Source: Acetobacteraceae bacterium (GTDB lineage Bacteria; Pseudomonadota; Alphaproteobacteria; Acetobacterales; Acetobacteraceae). Taken from it: a DNA stretch of 12,345 bases. The notes below the pieces were generated by a model. That model ran no database searches. It had not been told where the DNA came from and saw only the letters and a program-made list of their open reading frames with translations. Where the stretch lies: contig JADGHI010000066.1 of NCBI GenBank assembly GCA_019689515.1, forward strand, positions 1 through 12,345, in the 5' to 3' direction. Below, piece after piece: positions 1 to 6,138 of the stretch (position 1 is its first letter; every line of letters begins with the position of its first letter). The position numbers were made by a program, and so were the translations under genes.

Positions 1-9
1 GTCCTGCGC

Positions 10-556
10 TCAGGCGGCAGCGCCGCCGCGGGCCGGCGCGGCGGCGGGCGCACCCTCGACCGCGGCCCTCTCGCCCTCCTTCCAGAAGGCGCGGATCTCG
101 CCCGGCAGCGTGTCTGCGACCTTGCGGATCTGCCCGGCGTCCACGTGGTGCGCGAGGGTGCGCAGGACCGCAAGCGTCACCTCGCGCACGTTCATCGGCC
201 GCGTGCCGCGCAGCCCTTCCGACACCCGCTGCAGGAACTCGTCGAGCGAGCGAAGCTTCTCCGGCTGCGCGGCGACGTGCCAGCGGTCGTAGTAGAGGCC
301 ACGGACCAGCAGCGGAAGCTGCGCGCCGAGGTGCACGGCGGGCTCGAGCGGCAGACGGTCGCGCAGCGCCTGGAGCGCGGCGTGAGGCGCTTAGAGACCA
401 TGAAGTCCCCGGAGATGTAGTGCGCCCCTACAGGACGGCGCCGAGCGCGCGCCACGCGGCCTGCCGGTCCGGCCCGACCTCCTTCATGATCTCGTCGAGC
501 CAGATGTTGGTGATGTGCAGCGTCCGGTCGAACACCTCGAGCCCGGTGGTTGCCAT
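10..556 (-). pseudogene. DUF2267 protein, interrupted by insertion and frameshift
   Basis: Read from ATG at 556, the gene gives 42 residues (beginning MATTGLEVFDRTLHITNIWL) and then an in-frame TAG at 428-430. Homology resumes about 58 nt later in a different frame (QALRDRLPLEPAVHLGAQLP, then LLVRGLYYDRWH) and runs to TGA at 10-12. The two halves together match the usual DUF2267 layout and align with the intact paralogue at 4073-4498 (ALRDCLPLDEAVALGAQLPALLRGMYYDGW). A GGAGG ribosome site lies about 10 nt before the ATG, so the start is firm. The C-terminus ends in an Ala/Gly-rich tail of about 20 residues that the paralogue lacks. It is the last gene of a minus-strand run after the HhH and BON genes, 45 bp after BON. 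DUF2267 proteins have no settled biochemical role. This copy is probably inactive, or makes only a short N-terminal peptide, unless the insertion is an assembly error. Confidence 0.82.
373..430. other. About 58-bp foreign-looking insertion inside DUF2267 gene
   Basis: These bases separate the codons for the conserved segments GAVL and QALRD, which are adjacent in the intact paralogue. The segment is visibly richer in A/T than its surroundings. It brings an in-frame TAG and shifts the frame by +1 (58 = 19 x 3 + 1). Its outer parts carry a short imperfect inverted repeat: on the minus strand GGGGCGC near the left end and GCGCCTC toward the right end. It could be the scar or solo end of a mobile element, or a miniature repeat. 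I do not recognise the family and see no clear target-site duplication. The right boundary is uncertain by about 12 bases. Confidence 0.55.
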
Positions 557-601
557 CGTCCTGCCTCCTCCATTTCGATGCCAACGGCGCGTAGCCGCTC
601 G

Positions 602-1336
602 TCACGGCCGCACCTCGAGCCGGTTGACCACGCCCTCCACGCCGAAGACGGCCCAGGCGTCGTCTTCGGCGATGTGCCGCTGCTCCTCGCTCGGGACGAA
701 GCCGTCCAGCGTGACGACCGCCCCGCGCGTCGTGACCGTGATGCTCTCGGCGTCGAGCAGCGGGTCCTTCTCCAGCACCTGGCGCACGGCGTCGGTGATG
801 GCGGCCTCGGTGTCGGTGTCGGGCGGGTTGACGCCGAGGCCGTTGACCACGTCGCGGCAGCCCGGCACCCACCAGGCCAGCACCCCGGCGATGCGCTTCT
901 GGCCGAGGCCGACGACCTCGCCATCCAGCGTCACCACGCCGTCCTCGACCGAGATGTCGATCGTGCCGGTCGGCGAGGGCGGCTCGCGCACCGTCTCCAG
1001 CCGGCCCTTCACCCATTCGCGCAGCGTGCAGTCGGCGAGCACGATCTCGCCGAGCAGGGCGTCGCGCACCGCGTCGCGGATCTCGCCGTCGCCCATCCGC
1101 GTGGCGGGCTTCACCCGCAGCCGGTCCACGATGCCGGCGACACCCGGCACGCGCGCCGCGGCCTCGAGCGCCAGCTTCTTGCCGGCCAAGCTGTCCACCT
1201 CGCCCTCCATAACCAGGGCATCCTCGGACCAGGCGAGGTGGATCGGCCCCGCCGTGGGCCGGATGCGCGGTTCGCTGTGCAGCGCCTTGCGGACCTGCTC
1301 CAGGATGGCGTGCTGCTCGTCGGCCTTGGTGGTCAT
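602..1336 (-). CDS. Triple BON-domain protein, cytosolic
   Basis: The 244-residue protein is made almost entirely of three BON-like repeats, at roughly residues 8-76, 84-170 and 176-243. Each follows the family pattern of a short helix (for example DAVRQVLEKDPLLD) and then strands with a V-L-x-G turn (ALVMEGEV, GVVTLDGEV, AVVTLDGFV) and a closing VxGVxxVxNxL-like segment. BON domains bind phospholipid or other hydrophobic ligands and are usual in periplasmic OsmY-type stress proteins. Here the N-terminus (MTTKADEQHAILEQV) has no signal peptide or lipobox, so a cytosolic or inner-membrane-face location is inferred. The ATG overlaps the TGA of the upstream HhH gene (ATGA), indicating translational coupling. 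The precise role is unknown, and a stress or envelope-protection role is inferred from family and context. Confidence 0.88.
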   Translation of the reverse strand: MTTKADEQHAILEQVRKALHSEPRIRPTAGPIHLAWSEDALVMEGEVDSLAGKKLALEAAARVPGVAGIVDRLRVKPATRMGDGEIRDAVRDALLGEIVLADCTLREWVKGRLETVREPPSPTGTIDISVEDGVVTLDGEVVGLGQKRIAGVLAWWVPGCRDVVNGLGVNPPDTDTEAAITDAVRQVLEKDPLLDAESITVTTRGAVVTLDGFVPSEEQRHIAEDDAWAVFGVEGVVNRLEVRP

Positions 1337-2277
1337 GCGACCTCTTCCTCCTGCCCGCCCGTCGCAGGGGCCGGCGCACTCTCGGCCTCGCGGCCGCGGA
1401 CGACGCGCTGGCCGCGCAGCGGGCCAGTGGTCTCGGTCACCACCGTGCGCTGCCCCTCGGGCCGGCCGTCGCGGTGGAAGTAGAGGACGACCCAGTCGGT
1501 TTCGCGGCCGAGCCGGTGGGCGAGCGCGGTGTTGGAGTAGAGCGCAGTGAAGTGCCAAGGGCCGCGCACCGTGTGCAGCACCGGCAGCCAGGCCTCGCCC
1601 GTAGGGTTGAATCGCTTCGGCGCAATCCGGCGCAGCTCGCCGCGGGCGGCGCGCTCACGGTACTCGCGGTCCACGTCGAGCAGCATTTCGACCGGCGGCT
1701 CGTCCTCCGCCGGCGCCGCGGCGGCCGCGGCACTGCCGGGCCGGCTCGGCCGCAGGCGCGCCAGCATTCCGGCGAGGGCGGCGCGCACCATCGCCGCGCG
1801 GCGCGGCCCGAAGCCCGGCACGTGCTCGAGGCGGCCGTCATGGGCGGCGAGTTCCAGGTCCTCGAGCGTCTCGATCTGCAGCCTCTCGTGCAGCTCCCGG
1901 GCGAGCTTCGGACCGATGCCCGGGACGGTGCGCAGCACCTGCTCGGGCGCGGCGGCACCCCTGAGCCGGTCGAGGTAGGACCAGCGTCCCGTGGTCAGCA
2001 TCTCGGCGATGGCGCCGGCGATCGAGCGCCCCACGCCCGGGATCGCCTCGAGTGCCGCGCGGCCCTGGGGACCGGAGAGGATCTCGCGGAGGTCGCGCGG
2101 CAGCGCCGCGATGGACTCCGCGGCCCGGCGATAGGCCGCGGCGCGGAACGGGTTGTCGCCCTGCGCGAGCAGGAGTTCCGCCGCTTGCCGCAGTCGCTCG
2201 GCCACCTGCGCGTTGGTCATGCCGGAGGCGGTCTTGGAGGTGGAGCTGCCGCGGATGTCCGGCTCGGAGGGTGCCAT
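1333..2277 (-). CDS. Helix-hairpin-helix DNA-binding protein (PolX-like N-terminal module, no polymerase)
   Basis: The 314-residue protein begins, after a short polar lead, with a segment like the 8-kDa domain of family-X polymerases (AAELLLAQGDNPFRAAAYRRAAESI, quoted here in two parts as AAELLLAQGDNPF and RAAAYRRAAESI; residues about 31-58). Three helix-hairpin-helix motifs follow, with PGVG (about 80-83), PGIG (about 119-122) and PGFG (about 154-157) cores. An Ala-rich linker at about 183-190 leads to a C-terminal domain of about 115 residues containing WHFTALYSNT and DWVVLYFHRDGR. The catalytic polymerase palm and the PHP exonuclease of bacterial PolX are absent, so it should bind DNA without synthesising it. 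ATG 2277 is chosen because AGGAG lies 7 nt upstream; a later ATG at 2220 has no ribosome site. It overlaps the BON gene by 4 bp. The role of the C-terminal domain is unknown to me; a DNA-repair or nucleoid role is inference. Confidence 0.85.
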   Translation of the reverse strand: MAPSEPDIRGSSTSKTASGMTNAQVAERLRQAAELLLAQGDNPFRAAAYRRAAESIAALPRDLREILSGPQGRAALEAIPGVGRSIAGAIAEMLTTGRWSYLDRLRGAAAPEQVLRTVPGIGPKLARELHERLQIETLEDLELAAHDGRLEHVPGFGPRRAAMVRAALAGMLARLRPSRPGSAAAAAAPAEDEPPVEMLLDVDREYRERAARGELRRIAPKRFNPTGEAWLPVLHTVRGPWHFTALYSNTALAHRLGRETDWVVLYFHRDGRPEGQRTVVTETTGPLRGQRVVRGREAESAPAPATGGQEEEVA

Positions 2278-2372
2278 GCTCGCGCTCCTGCTGCCCATTC
2301 CGCCGCGCATTCACGGCCCCCCTTGTTCTTCGCACCCCCAGGCATTGGGCTCCGGGCGGGCACACGATGTCA

Positions 2373-2386
2373 TTGACCTGGATGAG
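2373..2386. promoter_or_regulatory. Degenerate FNR/FixK-like box candidate
   Basis: TTGACCTGGATGAG matches the FNR consensus TTGAT-N4-ATCAA at 7 of 10 defined positions. It is centred about 102 bp before the HhH start at 2277, a distance similar to that of the strong box at 5164-5177 from the nitroreductase start. The match alone is weak, and it gains weight only from the gene set. No convincing -10 element is visible beside it. Confidence 0.25.
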
Positions 2387-2514
2387 CCCTGTCGGTCAGG
2401 CGGTGGCGGCGCCCCCCTGGCGACCGAGCCCTCCCTGCTTCGGAGTCCATCGCCCGGGCGGCGGGTTGGTTCATGCGGCGCGCTGCTGTGACGCGGCCGA
2501 GGCCGCCGCCTTCC

Positions 2515-3651
2515 TCAGGTTTCGTCGCACCATCGCGCCTCCAGGCCCCCCTCCTCGTCCATCACGATGCGGACGCCGAAGGCGCGACTCTCGCGGTCGA
2601 GCCGGTCGCACAGCCAGCGCCGCTCTTCCTCCGAGGGATGGTTCAGGCGCATCCGGGCGATCCGGAACGGGGTGAGCCGGAGCCCGAGCAGCTCCCCGGT
2701 CGCGGGGGCAAGGCGCGGCAGGTAGAGCGCCGTGAGGTCGCCCCGGAACTCCTCGTAGCCCCCGATTCCCTCGTAGTCGTTCAGGAAGTCGCCGGCGCCG
2801 TAGAGGATGAGGTGGTTCCGATGCACCTCGATGCCCAGCGGATGGTGCGAGGAGTGGCCGTGGATGATGGCGAAGCCGGCCCGGTCGATCGGGGCATGGG
2901 CGAAGGCACGGAATTCGCGCGGGATCTCGTAGCCCCAGTTCGGCCCCCAATGGATCGAGGCGAGGGCAATGTCGCCCGGCCGCTTTGCCGCCCGCACCTG
3001 ATCCGCGAGCCGCGCCGCAGTCGCCGCCGAGAGGTCGTCGAGCAGGTGCACGCCCGGCCTCCCGGGCGTGGCCGCCCAGTCCCTGGGAATACCGCTCGTG
3101 ACCGAGCCGAGGCCGAAGACGAGCAGCCGCCGCGCGCCGTCGTTCGAAGCGCCTTCGCCGGTTCCGCCCTGCGCGAGCGGGATCGCCGCCGGTGCCGCCG
3201 CCCGCGCGAGGTCGCGCCCGGCGCCGGCGGTGCGGATGCCCGCCCACTCCAGCGTGTCCAGCGTCTCCAGCAGGCCGGCTTCGCCCCAGTCGAGCACGTG
3301 GTTGTTCGCCAGCACGCAGCATTCGATGCCTGCGGCCCGGAGGCAGCCGACATTCCGTGGGTGCATGCGGTAGTTGATTCCCTTCGGGGCAGGGGTCGGG
3401 CTCGTCGTCACGCTCGTCTCGAGGTTGACGACGCGCAGATCCGCCCGGCGCAGCTCCGCCAGGGCGTCGCCCCAGACATAGGCGAAATCGACCGGCCGCG
3501 GGATCGCGCCGTTCGCCCGTTCGGCGAGCGCGACATAGGTCAGGGCAGAGTGGACATGATCTTCGTACAGCGTCGGATCGCTCGGGTGCGGCAAGATCTG
3601 GTCGATGCCCCGCGCCAGCATCACATCCCCGCACAGCGCGAGGGTCACCAT
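2515..3651 (-). CDS. CapA-family metallophosphatase-fold protein
   Basis: The 378-residue protein carries the CapA/PgsA (poly-gamma-glutamate synthesis) calcineurin-like signature: LCGDVMLARGID at residues 6-17, VNLETSVT near 75-82, ANNHVLDWGE near 115-124, SIHWGPNWGYE near 232-242 and HGHSSHHPLG near 264-273. The Asp, Asn and His residues of these motifs are the expected metal ligands. The family is linked to polyanionic capsule synthesis and to hydrolysis of phosphoesters, but many members sit outside capsule operons and have no proven substrate. No capBC partners are present here. Start 3651 is chosen because AGAGGAAGG lies 8 nt upstream and the protein then begins directly at the first beta strand. 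The frame stays open upstream to an ATG at 3864, which would add 71 residues with a hydrophobic, Arg-led stretch. An exported form therefore cannot be excluded. Confidence 0.85.
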   Translation of the reverse strand: MVTLALCGDVMLARGIDQILPHPSDPTLYEDHVHSALTYVALAERANGAIPRPVDFAYVWGDALAELRRADLRVVNLETSVTTSPTPAPKGINYRMHPRNVGCLRAAGIECCVLANNHVLDWGEAGLLETLDTLEWAGIRTAGAGRDLARAAAPAAIPLAQGGTGEGASNDGARRLLVFGLGSVTSGIPRDWAATPGRPGVHLLDDLSAATAARLADQVRAAKRPGDIALASIHWGPNWGYEIPREFRAFAHAPIDRAGFAIIHGHSSHHPLGIEVHRNHLILYGAGDFLNDYEGIGGYEEFRGDLTALYLPRLAPATGELLGLRLTPFRIARMRLNHPSEEERRWLCDRLDRESRAFGVRIVMDEEGGLEARWCDET

Positions 3652-4072
3652 CTCGGTTGCCTTCCTCTGCTCGTGCTCCGAGGCCGGGGTTTCGGCTCTT
3701 CGGCCCTCGCCGCTCGCGGCCGCGATGGCGGCCATGGGCACGGCGGCGAGGACCACCGCCCGCCGCCGCCCGCTGCCGCGTATCCCGCCATCGCGCCCGG
3801 CATGGCCGCCGCGCCGGGCGGACGCAGGCGGAGGATTCCGCGGGAATCGGATCGTTCCGGCCATGCTGCCTCGGCCTTACGGGGCGAATGCACGCGTGTG
3901 CACACGATCGCTCCGACACCCGCCATGCGCCGTTCTGGCCTCGATCGGACGCAAACGGCCGCTCCCCTGTGGGAGTTGCAGCCGTCTGGCGGTCCGCCGG
4001 CCGGCTGGCGGCAGGTTCCAATCTGGCGCGCTTGCCCGCGCGGGCGTGCCTTGATCCTGGTCGCCTTCCCTC
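3652..4072. other. Gap of 421 bp upstream of CapA gene
   Basis: I see no separate gene here. From 3864 to 3652 the minus strand keeps the CapA reading frame open and would encode a possible signal-like segment (RRRAVVLAAVPMAAIAAAS). A 15-bp inverted repeat, GATTCC-GCG-GGAATC, lies at 3834-3848 and could be an operator or chance. The stretch at 4051-4064 (TTGATCCTGGTCGC) has one perfect FNR half-site but a poor second half. The rest shows only spurious GC-rich open frames. Confidence 0.5.
3660..3668 (-). promoter_or_regulatory. Ribosome-binding site deciding CapA start
   Basis: The minus strand reads AGAGGAAGG here, 8 nt before ATG 3651. This favours the short CapA form over the start at 3864, where only a weaker GAGG is present. 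Confidence 0.6.
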
Positions 4073-4498
4073 TCAGTCAGGCCACAGCCCGCGCAGTTCC
4101 GCGGGGGTGACCGCCCTCGCGTCCTCCAGCTCGGCGGCCGGGAGCCGTTCGGCGAGGAAGCCGAGGAAGCCGCGCGCCACCTGTTCCGCATCGATGGCCG
4201 GGTCGCGGTGCACGCCCTCGCGGATGCGCTCCAGGAAGGCTTCACGGATCCGGATGCGGAAGGCGTGGCCGGTGGGGCGCCAGCCGTCGTAGTACATGCC
4301 GCGCAGCAGCGCCGGCAGTTGCGCGCCGAGGGCGACGGCCTCGTCCAGCGGCAGGCAGTCGCGCAGGGCGTGCGACGCCGCGCGCAGCGCCTGGTAAGCC
4401 CTGTCCCGGTCCTGCCAGCCGAGATGCCGCACGAAGGCCTCGATCCAGTCCGCCGTCGCGCGGACCGCCTCGTCAAGCTCCTGGTTGCAGGTCGTCAC
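4073..4498 (-). CDS. DUF2267 domain protein (intact paralogue)
   Basis: The 141-residue protein begins at GTG 4498 (MTTCNQELDEAVRATADWIE) and ends in AELRGLWPD. It shows the usual DUF2267 layout: a helical N-terminal half with the ALRAASHALRDCLPLDEAVALG stretch (in parts ALRAASHALRD and CLPLDEAVALG), the conserved GAQLPALLRGMYYDGW core near residues 58-73, and a C-terminal helical half ending at a conserved LRGLWP-like tail. No signal peptide or membrane segment is visible. It lies 56 bp after the broken nitroreductase gene on the same strand and may be co-transcribed with it. It is paralogous to the interrupted gene at 10-556 and could cover for it. The biochemical role is unknown. Members often sit with other stress genes, and a low-oxygen or general stress role here is inference from the FNR box upstream. 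Confidence 0.88.
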   Translation of the reverse strand: MTTCNQELDEAVRATADWIEAFVRHLGWQDRDRAYQALRAASHALRDCLPLDEAVALGAQLPALLRGMYYDGWRPTGHAFRIRIREAFLERIREGVHRDPAIDAEQVARGFLGFLAERLPAAELEDARAVTPAELRGLWPD

Positions 4499-4503
4499 GG
4501 TGC

Positions 4504-4510
4504 CCTCCTT
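4504..4510 (-). promoter_or_regulatory. Strong Shine-Dalgarno deciding a GTG start
   Basis: The minus strand reads AAGGAGG, 5 nt before GTG 4498. The open frame itself extends far upstream, so this site fixes the DUF2267 start at the GTG. Confidence 0.7.
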
Positions 4511-4554
4511 GCTGCCAGCGGTCCTTGATCGCGTGCGCGCCTGCGCCCGCCACC

Positions 4555-5077
4555 TCAATGCGCCTCGGCGTGGACCAGGGCCTCGACGGGCCGGCGGGGT
4601 GGCCGTTCCCGGTGCTCCGCCGCGTGGCCGAGGGTGAGGATCGCCACTGGCCGCACCCCGGCCTTGAGGCCCAGCAACCGTGCCACGCGCGCCTCGTCGA
4701 AGGCGCCGACCCAGCACGAGCCTATGCCCAGAGCCGTTGCCGCGAGCTGGGCGTAGCTCGCGTCGATTGCCGCGTCCTGCGCCGCGAAGAGCGTGGCGCC
4801 GCGTTCGCCGTAGCGTGCGCGGCTGCGCGGGGCATCGGCGCAGAACGAGCAGGGTCGGCGTTGTGGCGAGGAAGCCCTGGCCATAGGCCGCCTCGGCAGG
4901 TGCGGTCCTGGTCCGCCTTGTCTCGACCTGGATCACGCGGAAGGCCTGAAGGTTGCCGGCCGAGGGTGCTTCGATCATCGCCTCCCGCATCGCGCGGAGC
5001 GCCGCGGGCTCGATGGCCCGCGGCTCGAAGGCCCGCACCGACCGGCGCGTGACGACGACATCGAAGAACGACGGCAT
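4555..5077 (-). pseudogene. Nitroreductase-family flavoprotein, frameshifted
   Basis: From ATG 5077 (GAGAGG ribosome site about 6 nt upstream) the first frame gives a typical NAD(P)H-dependent FMN nitroreductase front: FFDVVVTRRSVRAFEP with the phosphate-binding RRSVR at residues 11-15, and EAPSAGNLQAFRV at 36-48. Homology continues to ATTPTLLVL (about residue 79, base 4841). It then jumps to another frame, reading CADAPRSRARYGERGATLF and AAQDAAIDASYAQLAATALG, with the conserved GIGSCWVGAFDE and the end RPVAILTLGH. Both halves fit one 174-codon gene of normal length for the short nitroreductase group. The shift fits loss of two T in a GTTTTC context (GTTC is seen), where the family usually has V-F-C-A-D. 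This may be a true mutation or a homopolymer sequencing error. If intact, it would be a cytosolic reductase of nitro, quinone or similar groups, substrate unknown. Confidence 0.85.
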
Positions 5078-5163
5078 CCTTCCCTCTCGCCGCATGCGTG
5101 GGCCCACCATCGGGCGATGGCGGTCCCCTCGCGCGGAGCATGGATCAGCGGCAGGGCCGGGCC

Positions 5164-5177
5164 TTGATCCGGATCAT
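5164..5177. promoter_or_regulatory. FNR/FixK/Anr-type binding site
   Basis: TTGATCCGGATCAT matches the consensus TTGAT-N4-ATCAA at 9 of 10 defined positions and contains the perfect 12-bp palindrome TGATCCGGATCA. It lies in the 236-bp divergent region, centred 93 bp before the nitroreductase start (5077) and 143 bp before the Ntn-hydrolase start (5314). It can therefore serve either or both. CRP/FNR-family regulators bind such sites to activate genes under low oxygen or nitrogen oxides. A stress-type gene set on the minus side fits. No strong -10 element is visible on either side. Confidence 0.7.
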
Positions 5178-5313
5178 CGCGGCGGTGGTGGGCGGAATCC
5201 GACGGCGGGTCGGAACGGCGGGGCCGGAACGAGGATGGACTCCCATGACGGGACGATCCCGGCCATGGTGCGGGAGCCCCGCTATCCGGGATCATCCGGA
5301 GGTCCAAGCTGAC

Positions 5314-5946
5314 GTGAGCATCATCGTCGCCCTGTGGTTCGGCAATGGCCGGGGAGGGACCTGGATCGGCAGCGACACCACCGTCTGCTCCGACAACATC
5401 CGCCAGTCCTTCGGCCCGAAATGGACCGTGCGGCCGCCCTGGGCGATCGGTGTCGCCGGCCATCTGCGCGCGGCGAACGTGCTGTTCCGCGGCGCGGATG
5501 CGCTGCTCCAGGGTCTCTCGGATCCGGACGAGTTCGCGCTGCGCGCCCGCGCGCATCTGCAGGCGGACGGCTTCCACGGAGCCGCGGACGAGCGGGGGCC
5601 GGTGGACCTCTCGCAGATCGTCATGCTCGCCCACCCCGAGGGCGTCTGGTCCATCGGCGCGGACTTCTCCGTGCTCCCGGTGCCGCCTGGGGAGCTCTGG
5701 GCCGAGGGGTCCGGGCGGGAGGTCGCGCTCGGCGCCGGCTACGCGCTGCTGCGGGCCGGAAGCGGCATGGGCGGGGGCGAGATCCTCCGCCGTACGCTCG
5801 AGGCCGCGATCGCCCTCGACATCACCTGCGGCGGCGAGGCCTGGACCTGCGAGCTGACAGCAGTGTCGGCGCAGGCCCGGCCGGCCGCCGCTGGGGACAG
5901 GGGCGACGCCCGGCCGGACCCGGCGCGGCGGAAGGGCGGGGCGTGA
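5314..5946 (+). CDS. Ntn-hydrolase, HslV/proteasome-beta-like
   Basis: The 210-residue protein starts at GTG 5314 with GGAGG 11 nt upstream, giving (M)SIIVALWFGNGRGGTWIGSD. Removal of Met would expose Ser as N-terminal nucleophile. Counting from that Ser, Asp20 (in GSDTT) and Lys35 (in GPKWTV) fall where HslV and proteasome beta subunits have Asp17 and Lys33. A glycine-rich VAGHLRAANVLF matches the GFAG-type segment. SQIVMLAHPEGVWSIGADFS matches the strand pair carrying the self-display region, and ALGAGYALLRAG the GSGxxxA motif. RRTLEAAIALDITCGGEAWT resembles the HslV stretch ALxIAADICIYTN. No HslU or other ATPase is in the window. An ATG at 5245 would add 23 residues as a possible propeptide. 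The substrate is unknown, and peptidase activity is inferred from the fold. The last 30 or so residues are polar and probably disordered. Confidence 0.75.
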   Translation: MSIIVALWFGNGRGGTWIGSDTTVCSDNIRQSFGPKWTVRPPWAIGVAGHLRAANVLFRGADALLQGLSDPDEFALRARAHLQADGFHGAADERGPVDLSQIVMLAHPEGVWSIGADFSVLPVPPGELWAEGSGREVALGAGYALLRAGSGMGGGEILRRTLEAAIALDITCGGEAWTCELTAVSAQARPAAAGDRGDARPDPARRKGGA

Positions 5947-6138
5947 CCAAACCGGCCGGCTTGCGTGGCGTGCCGGCGGATCCGTATCACCACCTTGTGT
6001 AGCATCGCGGGCGGAGCAGGACCGCCTGCCCTTGCCGTGGGTCGCGCCGGCCCGATAGGCGCGGGGCCGCGAGCCGGTGCAGAAGAACCGAGCCAGGCGG
6101 GCAGCCAGCCCGCCCGAAAGAAGAAGGAGGGGGAGGGA

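Noticed and set aside
192..1379. Minus-strand open frame bridging the BON gene and the DUF2267 insertion
   Set aside because: It is the wrong frame for the BON repeats. It is open only because it reads through the insertion and an Arg-rich shadow.
2493..2506. GCGGCC-GA-GGCCGC as a terminator after the CapA gene
   Set aside because: The loop is too short and no T tract follows on the minus strand.
4051..4064. TTGATCCTGGTCGC as an FNR box
   Set aside because: Only one half-site is good, and it is about 400 bp from the favoured CapA start.
2473..4110. Plus-strand open frame of 545 codons opposite the CapA gene
   Set aside because: It shows no recognisable domain, and the opposite strand encodes all CapA motifs.
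4525..4538. TTGATCGCGTGCGC as an FNR box before the intact DUF2267 gene
   Set aside because: The second half-site does not match, and the site is only about 33 bp from the start codon.
5955..5977. GCCGGC repeat pair after the Ntn-hydrolase stop as a terminator
   Set aside because: The arms are self-palindromic and short, with no T run after them; probably chance.
5961..5990. TTGCGT-N18-TATCAC as a promoter for the transporter operon
   Set aside because: It matches only 3 of 6 and 4 of 6 consensus bases, too weak to call in this GC-rich DNA.
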